This document shows positions 43,236 through 55,673 of a stretch of 64,000 nucleotides of DNA, piece by piece. The stretch spans positions 8,124,157 to 8,188,156 of the forward strand of contig NC_029529.1 in assembly GCF_001577835.2 (NCBI RefSeq), read 5' to 3'. Each line of letters starts with the position of its first letter. The stretch's first letter is position 1. The position numbers and the translations under genes are program-made. The stretch is from Coturnix japonica (taxonomy: Eukaryota > Chordata > Aves > Galliformes > Phasianidae). The notes beneath the pieces are model-generated. The model saw only the letters and a program-made list of their open reading frames with translations, was not told the origin of the DNA and ran no database searches.

Positions 43236-46200
43236 GATGCGTTACAACAGCTGTTTATTAATACAGTGAAATATTAAAACAAGAACACCAACTTCATGGA
43301 AACAACAAAAGTGCAAACGTAATTTGGTATTAAATAGGAAAGAAATGCCTTCAAATGGACATTTTGAGCCTATTAACACTTTTTGGAAGGAAAAAAAAAA
43401 AGAAAAAGAAATAGCAGCTGAACACTTTAATCTTTGGTCTAATTATTAACCAGCAAAAAGTAGTTGTACCAAAAACGTCCATTGCAGACAGACATTGAAA
43501 ACATACATTACTCAGTATATTCAAATTAAAAGTGAAGGAATGTTTCTGAAACATTTAGTCAGGTCACTAATTATGCCCTTGCAAAACACATAGGATTCTT
43601 CAAGACAAAAAGAAGCCACGTGGATGCATTTTGGTAAATAAACTTAATCTTTTACAAATGCGACTCCTCAGTGTTCAACAGAAACAATTTCATTTGCACA
43701 AAATCTCTGTAAAATTAGCTTGCAGATAAAGAGAACCAACAGCCCACATCAGTGCTAAGCAACATGCTGTTTCTTCTGAATGTCATTTCAGCTTGCACAC
43801 GCTGCACACAGCACAGTGCTGACCTTACTGCACAACACATACATGCTGAGAACCTGCTGTGTGGCTGCAGCTCTGCTTGCTGGGAGGACGGATTCCTGCA
43901 GGTCAGTTCCCTGCACTCCTCATTGCAGACAGGGCTCTGTGAAAGCACCGCGACACGACAGCCACTACTACAGCTGCCATGGTTCTAAGAGAACCCAACT
44001 TCTATCAGCTCCTTCTGCCAATCGTATTCATGAATGTCTGTCCAACATTAAATAAAGATATACGTGTCAGGTGTATAACAGCTGCAAACTGGTCCGACAG
44101 CATGCACATGGTGCCTTGGGAAAGCTTGTCCAAACCAAGGCTAAAGCAAACGCACATTATCTTCTGCCACCAGCCATCATAAACTCCAAACTTCTCGCTG
44201 AGCAAGAACTCAGTGCTGAATATCAGCCTCTGTAGCTTAATGAAGTGAGTTTCTGCCTAACTGTTCATCACAGATGGATTCAACCTTTTTGGAAATACAG
44301 CCAAAAAACACCTTTTCCCTTGCTCCAGGTCTGCCTCACTTTCAGATCTCCTCCATTCTCATCCTCACATCCTTCACTTGGTGCATCTTCATTGACAACT
44401 TGCCACCATTCTCACTCATCCCTCAGCCCTAAATTCCTCCTACACCTCTGCCACCTCCCCTTGCCAAGAACTGCCTGAACACAACCATCTTTTCCTGTAG
44501 GTGACTGCACTTCAATGACAAAGTCCTCAGCCTTACAGCCTTCCACCAGTACAGAACACACACCGAGCATGCGTCCCTCTCACAGAAGGGATTACTTTCC
44601 TGAGAGAGGGATGCACAATGATGAGAACAAACCATCAGCCAGATGAAGGGGCTGTGACATCAGAATGAAGAGCTGGAGTGTTTCTGCTGGGTGTGCAGGC
44701 AGCCACAACGCCTTGGGTTGCTCATCCAGTCCTTGAAGATCCAATGGCGTTGACCACAGCCCTGCATTCATTTCAAACACCGAATAACATGAGTCTGCAA
44801 AAATAGCACATGTGGTCTGCTACAAAAAGACAACCAAGGTAGCTTACTTAGCCTTAAATACCACGTGCAAAGAACAAAGAACAAAGATCAATACTACCTT
44901 TAAATACACTATTCTTTTTGGGTTTTTTCTTTTTTTGAGAAAGAAGCACGGTGCTTCATATATAAAAATAACCCAACTGGTGGGTTGACCTTGTCTATAA
45001 TTACCTGAAAATAAGGCTGCAAGTACAGTTAAAAAAGAAAACAGAGACAGAAGCAGGCAAACATCTGCCCGGGGAGTGTTTCCATGTAGAAAAATAGATC
45101 TGTATAAAGCTCTGTAGATCTTACAAACGTTTTGTGCTTTGTTGCACAGAGCTGTGAATAAAGCACACCAGTACGTACATCAGGGACAGGAGGAATGGCT
45201 TAGTAATTTCAAGTCATCCTGAAGCATCCCAGGGGTTCCATTTCATGATCTATAATCCATTTCAGAGTGCTCACCTAGGATGCAGAATGGGGGTAATGAA
45301 GCACATGTGCGACTTCCTGAGCATCAGTAATTCAGTTACCCTAGATTTTCACTTAAAGATTTGGAACTCTACATTTGCTGACACCCTGGGAGACATGAGG
45401 GTCTCATACCAGGCCAGGAGCAGAGCAGCTGTGGTACAGCCCTATATGTCACCCCCAAGACAAGGACACCATGTAGAGGCTGACAGCCCGAGCACTCCTT
45501 CATGCTGAACCTCACAACCAAGACCAAGGGAGAAGCATAACAGCCGAATGCTGCCTGTTAAGCCCTGTGAGGGCTTGGGGAGGTGTTCTCGCACACTCTT
45601 TCCACAAGGAGTGGAAATTACCTTGCTGATGCTTACGTTTACAATCCATCAGAAGCCACAGCCAAAGGCTGTTTCACTGTACCATGAATAAGTGCTACAC
45701 CATTTTTGAGTACCCTGAAATATTTTACCTCCTCCTCCCCACAGTAAGATAACAATTTGCTCAGCACTAGAAAAATCCCTTCAGGTCATTTGGTCAAAAC
45801 AGAGCCACAGGCAGGAGGATGGTGGCAGCCCAACAAGCCACCAAACTTATCCTGGAGGGCACAGGGTGCAGCAGGCAGAACACATCAGTGAGACGTAGAT
45901 TGTCTAAAGGCTGGTTCCAAACTTAACAGAAAGTTTGTGTTGTTGTTGGTCCTCGTGTTGGAGCACATGATGAGAACATCACCCTCAACACGTCTCAAAA
46001 ACAAGAACCCACAAACAAATCCACCCCAAGTATTTCTGTATAAAGAAGGTTTTCCTGAGGATGACTCAAACATCACCTTTAATAAAATACTAATGCCTTC
46101 TCCAAAGTGAGCATTTAGTGCAGCCAATTATCCCAAAATTAAGGCCTTTGTGAAAATAAAGTGCTATTTGTTTCTTTCTTTTTTTTCTCTCTGTAGTTCA

Positions 46201-46755
46201 ATCCTTCAGCACAACCTTCATTTAACACAGAAATGCACAAATAGATTCTTCATGCTATCATCACAAGTTTCACTTCTCCCCCTAGTTCTGCTTTAAGATG
46301 CTTATTACATTCCCATTCAGCACGATGTCTTACATCACACAGGAAAGTTAAAGCATGTCACTGAGCACTTCAGACTGTGACCAACACGTATGCTCAAATG
46401 CTCATCTTGGCACAGTAAGAGGTTTTGTTTGTGCTCACGGGATTTTCAAATCCCAAATGTACCCTAAATCTAAATACACATCTCAGCAAAGGTCAGTTTT
46501 GCCACTAGGACAAGTTGAAGATAGATTTCCAGGACTGTCAGTTTGAACCGTCCATAAGTAATGCTTTCCTACTAAGGCACTTCCTCAGAGATGTTGTAAT
46601 TCTCCCATGAACATCCCACCATGATGACAGTACAAACAGAAGCTATGGCCATTTCCTGAAGTCTCAGCCTTCAGTTTCCCAGTTTTCTCATGTCGGGGGT
46701 AACACCACAACATCTCAGCAGGTCCCACTGTGGGAGCTGGGCACACAGTGATCCC
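43235..46755 (-). other. ITPRIPL2: Probable ITPRIPL2 3' untranslated region
   Basis: AT-richer sequence directly after the stop with no competing gene or recognised repeat, ending at the first AATAAA. A long 3' UTR is an inference from position alone; a shorter one using a variant signal is possible. Confidence 0.4.
43254..43259 (-). terminator. Putative ITPRIPL2 polyadenylation signal
   Basis: AATAAA on the minus strand, 3.5 kb past the ITPRIPL2 stop and the first canonical hexamer I find on that strand. A variant ATTAAA lies near 43425. A long 3' UTR (about 43235-46755) is inferred. Confidence 0.4.
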
Positions 46756-48237
46756 TCACTCCCCGGGCAGCTCGTGCCGTGTCTCAGTGCCGTGCCGACA
46801 CGCAGCTGGCTGCAGGATCCGGGCTCTGCTGTACGTCCTGATGAGGTGCGGTGCCTGGCTCCAGGTGTACAGCAGCTGGAAGGCAACCAGGTCCAGCGTG
46901 GCTCCATCGAAGGCTGAGAGCAAGTTCACCGGGGCAGCTTCCTTGAGGAACCTGGGCAGCGCCACGGCCTCGGGGAGGCTGGTGTTGCCCATGAAGAAAT
47001 GCATCAGCGTCTGCTTGCGCAGGCAGTCCCTGAGGTACATCACCAGGTCTTCCAGGCGCTCCACCAGGAACTGCTCGTCCCAGGCCTCCAGGGGCCCGTG
47101 CAGCATCAAGGAGAAGAGGGCCGTCTTCAGCACGTAGGAGGAGAGCACCCGGCCCCACAGCGAGCAGAACGGCTCCTCCAGGCGCTGCCCGCCGAGGTCC
47201 CGCAGGCCCTTGAGGAGCTGCAGGCACTTGAGGTGGCAGGACGAAGCCGGGGCCTGCTCCTTCAGCCAGGCCAGCAGCCGCTGCTCGTGCCGCGACGTGT
47301 CGAGGCCCCACAGCGCCTCGTGGGCCGGGCCGGCACCGGGCACGTCGTGGGGCGGCACCGTGAGGTAGAGCGCGTCGCCCAGCGGGATGGCGGGGATGAG
47401 GCGCACGGCCATGGAGATGTGGCAGCACACGTAGTCGGAGCAGGGCCGGATGTGCAGCGTGGGCGGGCGGCCGGGGCACACGGCCAGGCTGATGCGGCAG
47501 CGCTCCTGCAGCCGGTAGCGCACGGCGCCCAGGCAGCGCTGCAGGTGGCCCTGGAACCAGCGCAGCACCAGCGCCGACGACAGCAGCTGGCGGCCGTGCG
47601 GCTCGGCGCAGAATCCCTCCACGAACGGCCGGTAGCGGCGCGGCCAGCCGGACCCCGCGGGTGCCCGTAACCCGCACACGAAGGCTCCGCTGGTTGCGGC
47701 GCGGCGCGGCTCGGGCTGCAGGCGGGGCGGGAGGCGCAGCGGCACCAGCACGTCGAAGCGGTCGGGGCTGCGCACCTTGTGCTGCTCGTAGGCGCTGCCG
47801 ACGCGCACGAAGTCCCCGCGCAGGCTGAGCGCCGCCGGGCCGGGCTGCAGCCCCTGCGCTTTAGCGGCGCGCACCAGCTCGGCCACCACGCGGCCCACGT
47901 GCGCCTTGCTGTGCCCCAGCACGTGGGGCGAGAGCCGCAGCCGCCTCGCGTGGAAGCCCTCCAAGGCGCCGCGCCGCGCCGCCGCCGGCCCCCAGCCCCC
48001 GCCGGGCCTCGGTCCGCCTCCCGCCGAGCCGCAGCAGCGGGCCAGCAGGCAGCCCAGCAGCAGCAGCGCCGAGCCCTTCAGCAGCGGCACCGAGCCCGCC
48101 TCCGCCGCGCCCTCCTCTTCCTCGCCCTCCGCCGCCGCGGCCGCTCGTCCCCCCAGGGCCTGGCAGAGGCAGAGCAGCGCGGTGCACACGGTCAGCAGCG
48201 CCCACGAGGCGCGCGGCTCCGGCACGCGGGCGGCCAT
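46756..48237 (-). CDS. ITPRIPL2: ITPRIP-like 2, Mab-21-domain membrane protein
   Basis: One uninterrupted coding exon of 493 residues plus stop (46758-46756); human is about 535 from memory. Two hydrophobic stretches lie at about residues 11-28 and 50-70, followed by a poly-Gly/Pro linker. A conserved body starts at LRLSPHVLGHSKAHV and includes GSAYEQHK (147-154) and DRFDVLVPLRLP (159-170). GS plus D-x-x-D is the nucleotidyltransferase-like core of the Mab-21/cGAS fold. The later blocks SMAVRLIPAIPLGD, LKCLQLLKGLRDLG and LREL-type helices match the family. The enzymatic role is unproven. The start at 48237 was chosen because it has G at -3 and +4 and agrees with the family N-terminus. The frame stays open upstream to 48621, but that part looks like GC-rich 5' UTR. 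Single-exon structure agrees with the human gene. Confidence 0.93.
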   Translation of the reverse strand: MAARVPEPRASWALLTVCTALLCLCQALGGRAAAAAEGEEEEGAAEAGSVPLLKGSALLLLGCLLARCCGSAGGGPRPGGGWGPAAARRGALEGFHARRLRLSPHVLGHSKAHVGRVVAELVRAAKAQGLQPGPAALSLRGDFVRVGSAYEQHKVRSPDRFDVLVPLRLPPRLQPEPRRAATSGAFVCGLRAPAGSGWPRRYRPFVEGFCAEPHGRQLLSSALVLRWFQGHLQRCLGAVRYRLQERCRISLAVCPGRPPTLHIRPCSDYVCCHISMAVRLIPAIPLGDALYLTVPPHDVPGAGPAHEALWGLDTSRHEQRLLAWLKEQAPASSCHLKCLQLLKGLRDLGGQRLEEPFCSLWGRVLSSYVLKTALFSLMLHGPLEAWDEQFLVERLEDLVMYLRDCLRKQTLMHFFMGNTSLPEAVALPRFLKEAAPVNLLSAFDGATLDLVAFQLLYTWSQAPHLIRTYSRARILQPAACRHGTETRHELPGE

Positions 48238-48840
48238 GGCGCGGCGGGGGCTCGGTCCATGTCGGCCCCCGCCGCCGCCGGCCCCGTCCTCCGCCCCGGC
48301 CGCCCCCAGCGCCGCCGCCCGACCGAAGCCGAGAGTCCCGCGTCCGTCACTTCGCCGCCGCCGCGGGGCTCCCTCCTTCTTCCTCTTCCGAGGGAAGCGG
48401 CGCCGCGTCAGCCGCAGTGAGCTCAGAGGAAATGCCACGGGCCGGGCCGCGCCGCCAGGGCCGGGGGAGTTGTGTTGTGTTGTGTTGTGTTGTCCTGCCG
48501 GGGGCGGCCGGCAGCGAACGGAGCGGGGCGGGGAGGGCGCCGCCCAACGCCTCCCGCCGGGACCGGGACAAGGCGCCGCCGGAGCGGGGCGCCCCGCGGG
48601 GATCGGGGTTCCGTCCGACACCGGCCTCCTTACGGCCGAGGCACGTTCCGGACCTCGAAGCGGTTCGTTCTGTGCCGCGTGGGGCCCTTTCCCATCACAG
48701 CCGTCCCGACGCTGTCGCTGCCCGAGAGCGCGGAGCCCCGAGGTGCGGCCGCCCCAGCGCTGCTCCGTGGCTCAGACCGGGCTGCTGCAGCCGCCCGTGC
48801 TGCCCTTCGCTCTGGTACCCGGCAGCAGAACGTCCTGTAC
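46850..48840 (-). promoter_or_regulatory. ITPRIPL2: CpG island over ITPRIPL2 coding region and promoter
   Basis: Very high GC and CpG from the coding exon through about 600 bp upstream of the ATG, returning to AT-richer sequence at about 48845. The transcription start is inferred between 48240 and 48840. No TATA box is seen. Confidence 0.65.
48470..48493. repeat. TGTTG pentanucleotide microsatellite
   Basis: Roughly five tandem GTGTT units lie in the ITPRIPL2 5' region, about 235 bp upstream of the ATG. On the minus strand they read ACAAC repeats. Confidence 0.8.
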
Positions 48841-50156
48841 GCTGAGTTTCTGCGATAAATAGTTTGTAATCCTGATGTCAGTGCCGATGGGAGCCTCGTC
48901 CTTGGTTCTCTCTGTTCAGTACGTGTTTACTGTGCTTCAAAGCTGTTTACTGAAGCTGAAGAAGCATCTCTATAAGCATCGGGTCCTGGTTTCGCTACAT
49001 AACATCCGCACAGTGTTACCTGAGGCCCTGTGAAGGTAAAGGGGCAGTGCTGGTAGGCAGGAGATTGAACCCTGCAAACTGAGAATGTGGTTGCAGCTGA
49101 AGAAAGGAGTTACACGAAGGAGCTGAGCACAAGAGACAGGCTGTGCAAATGTTTGTTTTGGTGATCTGTCTTTGTACAAAACAAACCATTACTTCAAGCA
49201 CATCAAGCTGTGCTTCCAGAAAGCACTCAGCTGAGCAGCCACAATGCTGCCCCCTGAGCAGTCAAAGCAGGGAACCAAGGCCAAGCAAAGTGAATTACTT
49301 CACAAGCAACCAAAGCAAAAATGTTTAGAAAGCACATCTGTGCTGGTATGAAACCCATCCTTTAAGATGCTATATTGAAAAATACCACTGAACTGTATGA
49401 ACCTATTGGCCCACAGCTTCAATTCTTAGTAGCTCCTGCTAATTGCTATCAGCACACCAGCTTTGGATCCAACTGTGGAGCCTGGGCTGGTGAAGGATGG
49501 CCAGTGGCCTGTCTGCAGAACCAAGGCTGCTTCAGCACACTCTGAGCACAGGCCAGTTCTCTGGACAAAACACTGAATACATCAGATGTTGGAGACTTAA
49601 TAGGGACGAGCAACTGCCTGGTTTTGCTGTCAAGACCTTCCTTGGAAATTGCCATTTAAAGAGTGACTCCATCTCCCCAGTCCTCCAGGCTAACAACATT
49701 TCTGGCTGCTGTACCAGAAATAAAGGGGTCAAACACAAAACTACTTTCAGTTACTGAATAGCAAGAAGTGTCATTTCTCATTACCCACCGTTCCAATCCT
49801 ACCAAAATTACACCACTGGGACTGCCTGCTTTGCAATGAAAGCAGCTCATCCATGTTATTACATCCGCATTTTTCAGCTCGTCACAGAGGATAATAAACA
49901 AACCATGTTATCTTGTCTGAAGTACAAGCTCCTCTTGTTTCAGGTTGCAAGAACAGATTGAACCTGAGAATAAGGAGCAGTGGTAGGTCACCCCTCTGCT
50001 CCGTGTCCCACCGCTGTGTGGGAGATGGACCCATGCAATGCACTCCTTTCTGAGGAGGTTGTCAAATACGTTTTCTGCCTCTCCCAAAGAAGTAACAGCT
50101 CATTGTTTGGGTTAAAATAAATATACTTGCAGGAAAGTTATAACTTTGATGCTCTT

Positions 50157-50190
50157 CCCCCCCCAACTCCCCCCCCACACACATACACAC
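50157..50190. repeat. C-rich and CA simple repeat
   Basis: Two runs of eight C separated by AACT, then a short CACACA-type run. Confidence 0.75.
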
Positions 50191-53100
50191 TTAAGTAATA
50201 ACTTTTCTATTTTTTTTTCCTTCTGTATAAAAGTAAAGAATAAAAGAATAAAAGCCTTAGAGGTATTTTATTACAACTGCATGTTCCAGAAGAATAGCAG
50301 GTTGAACACGATAACCATGACCTCAAGATTACAGAGAGAATGCTCAACACTGATTTTTACTACCATTGTTTAAATCACCCATTGTTTAAATAAGTATTAT
50401 CTAAGCACTTACTTCTGAATGCCTCATATCCAGGATATCCTGTTCACTAAATATGGAATAGCGTTATACTTAATCACGTACAAAACTGAGCTAAAAACAG
50501 ACATCCCAGTACATAACATCCATGTGATATTTCCAGAGGAGGTTTGTGGACACAAAAAGACATGTTGGAAATGCAGCATCCATTCAGTTTCCCACAGTGA
50601 GTGATATTTCATGCATCTGTGTAACAGAGATGTCAGTGCTACAGCATTGACAGCATTGACAATCTGCAGCATGCCAGACCCTGTCTGAGGTGTGGGAAGA
50701 GCAGGCAGGGCAGGGAGCTCACCATCTGAGGGAGAAGCAGCAGCAGAAAGGCAGAGGGTACACACAAATGCCAGTGTCAGCCTGGTGCTTTCACCACCTC
50801 CCTGAGACAGAAGTCCCTTAGACTGAGCAGCCCAGGCCTCCACAGCATGTCTGTGGATATCCAGGAGTTTGGGTGTGTAGGACTGTTGTTACATGTCCTT
50901 TCTTAAGATATTTTCTATTTATTAAGAGGGATGTTCTCACCACCTCTGCCTGCCTGCTCAGCAGCTATCAGCAGGGTGGAACACCTCTGAACCAGATAGC
51001 CTGCAGGCAGATCCAGCTTCCCTGAACCACATATAGCCCAATACAGGATTTCCTTGCTGTAGAAGGATGGCTTCCTGAATAATTCTTACAAACAACCTCT
51101 TGTCCAAGTTGACCTTTACTATAGCCAGAAATGCACTGGTGAAAAGCACAAGCACTGGTGGGCTCACCTCCAGGTTAGCAGGTTTCATTTAGAGCTCTCG
51201 TGGACTTGTTTGGAGTAGAAACCTTTGAGCTTTTATACTTGCCCATTACGCCGTCAGTCAGGAAGCTACATTTTTATGTTTCCAGCTAGCAAATAAAACA
51301 CAAACAGAAAACCCCATCTGCATTAAGAAATGCTTGCACACCGAGCTCTGCCCAACAAGCTGTGAACCCTCCCAGGAGCTGAGGCTGCTGCTGGGGACAC
51401 AGCCTCAATACGTGTGTGCTGAAAGGTAAATTTAATCACTGACTGAGCTGGTTTAGCTTAATTAACGGCACGCCACTTAAACTTGTATTTGCTTCTGTCT
51501 GAGATGCACCATAACTTGCAAAACTAATGAAAACTGATGGCATAGCTGACTTCTAATTTGCTGGTTAAAGCAGAGTCTTTTAAATGAGGATGATAATGGT
51601 TTCATTAGGCCAGTTTGGGGTTGTTGTGCCATTTGATCGATTTTAAAATCAATTTAGCAAGATTGGAACATTTTAAACTGATCTGGATTTGTATTGCCTG
51701 TTTGCTAGCAAAAAGAAGCCACAGGAAAAAGAATGTGACAAAAGTGTCAAAGTCTTACACACTGTTCAGGTTTTTAGAGCACATTTTTCCCCTCCCTTCC
51801 CAAGAGGGCTTGTCTCGCACTCCCCCTCCAGGTAACTCCAGAACCAAGCAGAGACCCAAAGCATTACTGTGTGTTTTCATACAAGGAAGCTCCCATTGGT
51901 GTCCCCAGACCAGCCCTGCCCTGCTGCCTCTCTCTGCTCAGAAGCACAAAGGTCAGAACCTGGTTGGACTCTGAGCGTCATCCGTTCTTTTCCACATGCA
52001 AAACCACAACTTCTCATAAAGCAGGTAGAAATGTTTCTCACTTTCACTGCTGTGTGCATAAACCCCTTCCACATTACATTTACAATTTTACCCTGGCAGA
52101 AAGCCTGGTGTTAGAGAGCAAAACCTGCTCCTCAGTGATCCTGATCACCTTAACAGACAAACAAACAAACCCACTTCTGTTTTGCAAATAAAAAGTGCAA
52201 GGGAATCATGCTGCAAGTAGGGCAGAAAAGGCAGATGTTCTGCCCCAACAGCACATGTTCTGTAAGGCTGGAACACAGAGGTAGCTTGAGGAAGCCTGTT
52301 CCTAACCCTTTACCCCATCCTGTCAAGCAGCACATTGCCTGAGACAGGAGATGTTTGCAGGTGTAGTTATTTATAAAGATATTGCAGTGTCGGAGACAAA
52401 ACCCTGCCTGCAAAGCCAGAGCTGGACTCTCCTCAGCATCCCTCCACACCAATTTCTCAGGCTGAGCCCTTTAACTAAGATTAAATGCTCCCAGATCGAT
52501 AAAAAGCAACACAATTACCATATTAGCAATACAGCATGTGCAGCATATTCCTGGTTTTGTTTGAGGCCAGTCAGATTAGCTCATTAAACAACAGCTATTT
52601 TTACATCTGGTGTCATAGGTTTCCTTATTAGTACAGTGCCAACCACTTGAACAGAGGTAGGATCATCTTTCACATTCTATCTAATTTAATTTACATCAAT
52701 TTTTTTCCACTTACCACACAGAAAGCATCATCTTTGCTCCCTGGAGCTGCACAATGCAAGCTGTCCTGCTTATCTCACACGGGTGCAAATGAGAAGCTGA
52801 GCCACTGAAACTGCAGGCACTGCACAGGCTGCATCCCTGAGACCAAGATGGAACATGAATGGCCTTCAGTCAGCTGGTTCACAGCTGTTCCTGCTTTCCT
52901 TCTAGGAATATGCTCCATTTTCTGCTCTCTCGCTCCCTGCAAATGGTGCATTCAGCAGCCAGGTTTCCCATCTCAGCAGGAGGGAAAGGGGATGTGGGTG
53001 AGGTTTTGCTGTTGGTACAAGTCAGTCCCTTGTTAGGACTATATTGTTTAATATAATCTCACTGACTATTAAGATCAACATCCCAGGATACATTTTTTAG

Positions 53101-54039
53101 GGGAGTATTAATAATATTTCTTTCTTGCAAGGTGTGAATGGGTAAAATCTGATGTTTCTTTCCTATACCCTTTTACTGTAATGGAAAAGCATCCTCCAGT
53201 AGAGCTCACAGGAAGGAGTTGTTGATTGGAGAGGAGATGTACTGTAAGTACACAATCAAATAAATAATAATCCAATCCAAGTAAAAAAATGCCTGTGCGT
53301 ATGAAATAACCAGATGCAGTTTTCAATGAGTTTCTGCAAGGTGTTGGGATAAAAGTACTGCAACAGCTTTGAAGTAACCCAGGAAGAAATATATACCAGT
53401 ACAAATCCTCTTGCTGGTCACAAAACTGAAGCATCCCATGAGTGTTAGGATTCACACCACAGCTGCTGGAGAGGAGCATATGTTCCAGCTTATGCTGTAT
53501 TAGTGCTTGTACCGCATGTATCTGCGTTTATGAGAAACGATAAGCAAATACAACCAGATCCAGAGTCTGCCTATAAACACACGTATCTGTCATTTCCCTT
53601 TGCAAGGCTCAGCTCTCTGACAAGAGAAATCACTTCTTATGCATAATCCCCCCAAACATATGTCTGATATCTTGCTAGATTCTCACATTGTATGTAAACA
53701 ACAACTTGTGTCGCTTAATATTGAGATGTAATTATTTCTCATTAGCAAAGAATCCTCTGATATTTGGGTGGGAGGATATGAAGAGCTGATAGTGATAGTT
53801 TTTGCATTTAAAAAGTTGCATTTTTCCTGCCCAAAGTCAGAACCAGGAGGGATGGTGGGTAAGAGGGGAAGACAGCACGCAGCCATGGTTAGTAGCCAGC
53901 TCATGGGTTGGAAATGCAACGAGTCATCAGCTGTGATTGCAGAACAGCCTCACTATGGGCATCAAGTCTGCAGCCAGTGAGGAGCTGCAGGTCTGTGGTC
54001 AGCACTGCCCTGTGTTCCCAGTGAGGAGCTATAGGCCAC

Positions 54040-54150
54040 CATAAGGACTCCTACAGCCTCCTCTTCTCTAGGCTGAGCAAAACCATGAGTCTCAGTCACT
54101 CTCATACCTTCTGCTTTCCTGTCTCCTTCCCACCATCACAGCTCCCCTTT
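54040..54150 (-). repeat. Possible diverged CR1 fragment
   Basis: The block TACAGCCTCCTCTTCTCTAG followed by GCTGAGCAAAACC resembles the reverse complement of an internal avian CR1 3' region. It is short and diverged. Confidence 0.35.
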
Positions 54151-55564
54151 GGATGTTATGACGTTATTTTCAAGTTGTATAATCAATTTCTGCACATCCT
54201 TGCACTGCCATTCACTCAGAGCTAATGAATGAGAGCAGGAAACAGACAGAATGTTACATTTACTGAAATACAGCATAAAACAGAAAGTAGTCTTGAAAAA
54301 TATTGGAAATGATAGCACAAAAAATAGATCGTGATTCCTGCTTCATGGTAATTGGATGTTTTATTAATATGGAATAAACTCATCTTTGATTAACACAATC
54401 ACACTGCTAAGAAATTCTTTCTGTTCTTCTAAAATCTTCCTTCTAATGTAGTTTTAGAGATTTGTTACCACCAAACCTGTTCCAATGACCTGCTGATTCC
54501 ATTACCCAGCACTGGCTCACAACTCCCCACACACATGCCAACAAGCTGTACCAGATGCAATCCATCTCCCCAATCAAGTGAGCCACACAGATTCAGTCCA
54601 GACAAAGCTCAAGCCCATTATGTCTGACATTTGTCTTGTACCAGTAATATTTATCATCTCAGACAATGATTTAGCTCTCTGCCAAACAGTCTTATGAGCC
54701 CCATTTTACATAACTTGTGCTACAACGTCCATTCAGTGTATGTCAGCATCATAATATCAACTGCAGACACAGGCTGGATCTTTGCCCCACTCAGCTGTGG
54801 CATCGTGACCAACACATGCTGACCACAGCCAGAGCACGCTGCTGCAGGGTTACACACGTCTGCCATGCAGGCAGTGTCTGGGATTGAAGGGTCACAGATG
54901 AATGCACAGAACCATCATTGCTTTGCACAACAGTCTGACCAGGCTCCTTTTCCTTAGGCAGCACAGCCTGAGCCAGACCAGAGTTGACTGGGAATCACCA
55001 AGATAACAGACTTGCATAAGTGCCATTACTTCTCTGCACACAGAGAACAGAATCAAAGGAAGACAAAAAAAAATCAAGAACTGAGACAAAATAAATGAAT
55101 AAGTTGGCAAAGCTTAAAACAAAATCTTATAATAACCAATCTCTGCTCGAGGCAGAGCGAACAGAAGTGCTCACTTCATTTTACTTACCCTGAAAACGCA
55201 ATTTAAAAATATCCTACTTATTCAATACAGACAATTTTAAAATGAGCTAATAAGCTCCAACTTACTTCAAGTATATATAAAATTGAAGGCAATAGAAAAC
55301 GTACTGTGTTCATGTGTGCAGATATCTATGTAATACACACCCACAGTCTGTATGTCAATACATACATATTTTACTGCCACCTTGTGAACAGTTTCTGCCA
55401 ATTCTGCCATTGTTCACATTCAGCCCAAACGACTCAAGTGTTGATTTTTTGAGCAGGTACTCAAAGTGACAAAAGCAGACGTGGTCAAAACATGCTCAAT
55501 TAAGAAAATGTTAAAAGTCTGAATAAAAACTAAGCTTAGTCTTCCATACATTTTCGTTTCACAG

Positions 55565-55570
55565 TTTATT
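55565..55570 (-). terminator. Putative COQ7 polyadenylation signal
   Basis: AATAAA on the minus strand begins only 25 nt after the stop codon. It would give an exceptionally short 3' UTR. Another AATAAA lies near 54360 and could define a longer form. Confidence 0.4.
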
Positions 55571-55595
55571 ACTGCAAGCATTATGGAAAACATCA

Positions 55596-55673
55596 CTAAA
55601 TTCTTTCTGATAAATATATTGCAGCTTTGCATCCAAGCTGTATTACCGTCTTCAATACAGAATAAGCCGGTGC
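55596..55673 (-). CDS. COQ7: COQ7 coding exon 6: C-terminus
   Basis: 78 nt encoding APAYSVLKTVIQLGCKAAIY and LSERI, then TAG (55598-55596). It matches the human tail closely. Confidence 0.96.
   Translation of the reverse strand, partial: APAYSVLKTVIQLGCKAAIYLSERI

Larger units (their letters stand above)
48845..55540. other. 6.7-kb stretch with no recognised gene
   Basis: Between the ITPRIPL2 promoter and the COQ7 3' end. It contains a C-rich/CA simple stretch at 50157-50190, a possible CR1 remnant at 54040-54150, and AT-rich, low-repeat blocks (51430-51700, 52470-52730) that look like candidate conserved noncoding elements. No coding similarity was found. Confidence 0.5.

Noticed and set aside
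46784-47677. 297-codon minus-strand frame overlapping ITPRIPL2
   Set aside because: This is a different frame of the same strand; the residues are Ala/Pro/Gly/Arg-rich, as expected of a shadow frame of the real gene.
47906-48862. 318-codon plus-strand open frame over the ITPRIPL2 start region
   Set aside because: It is antisense to ITPRIPL2 in a CpG island where GC-rich composition removes stop codons. It shows no domain and no family resemblance.
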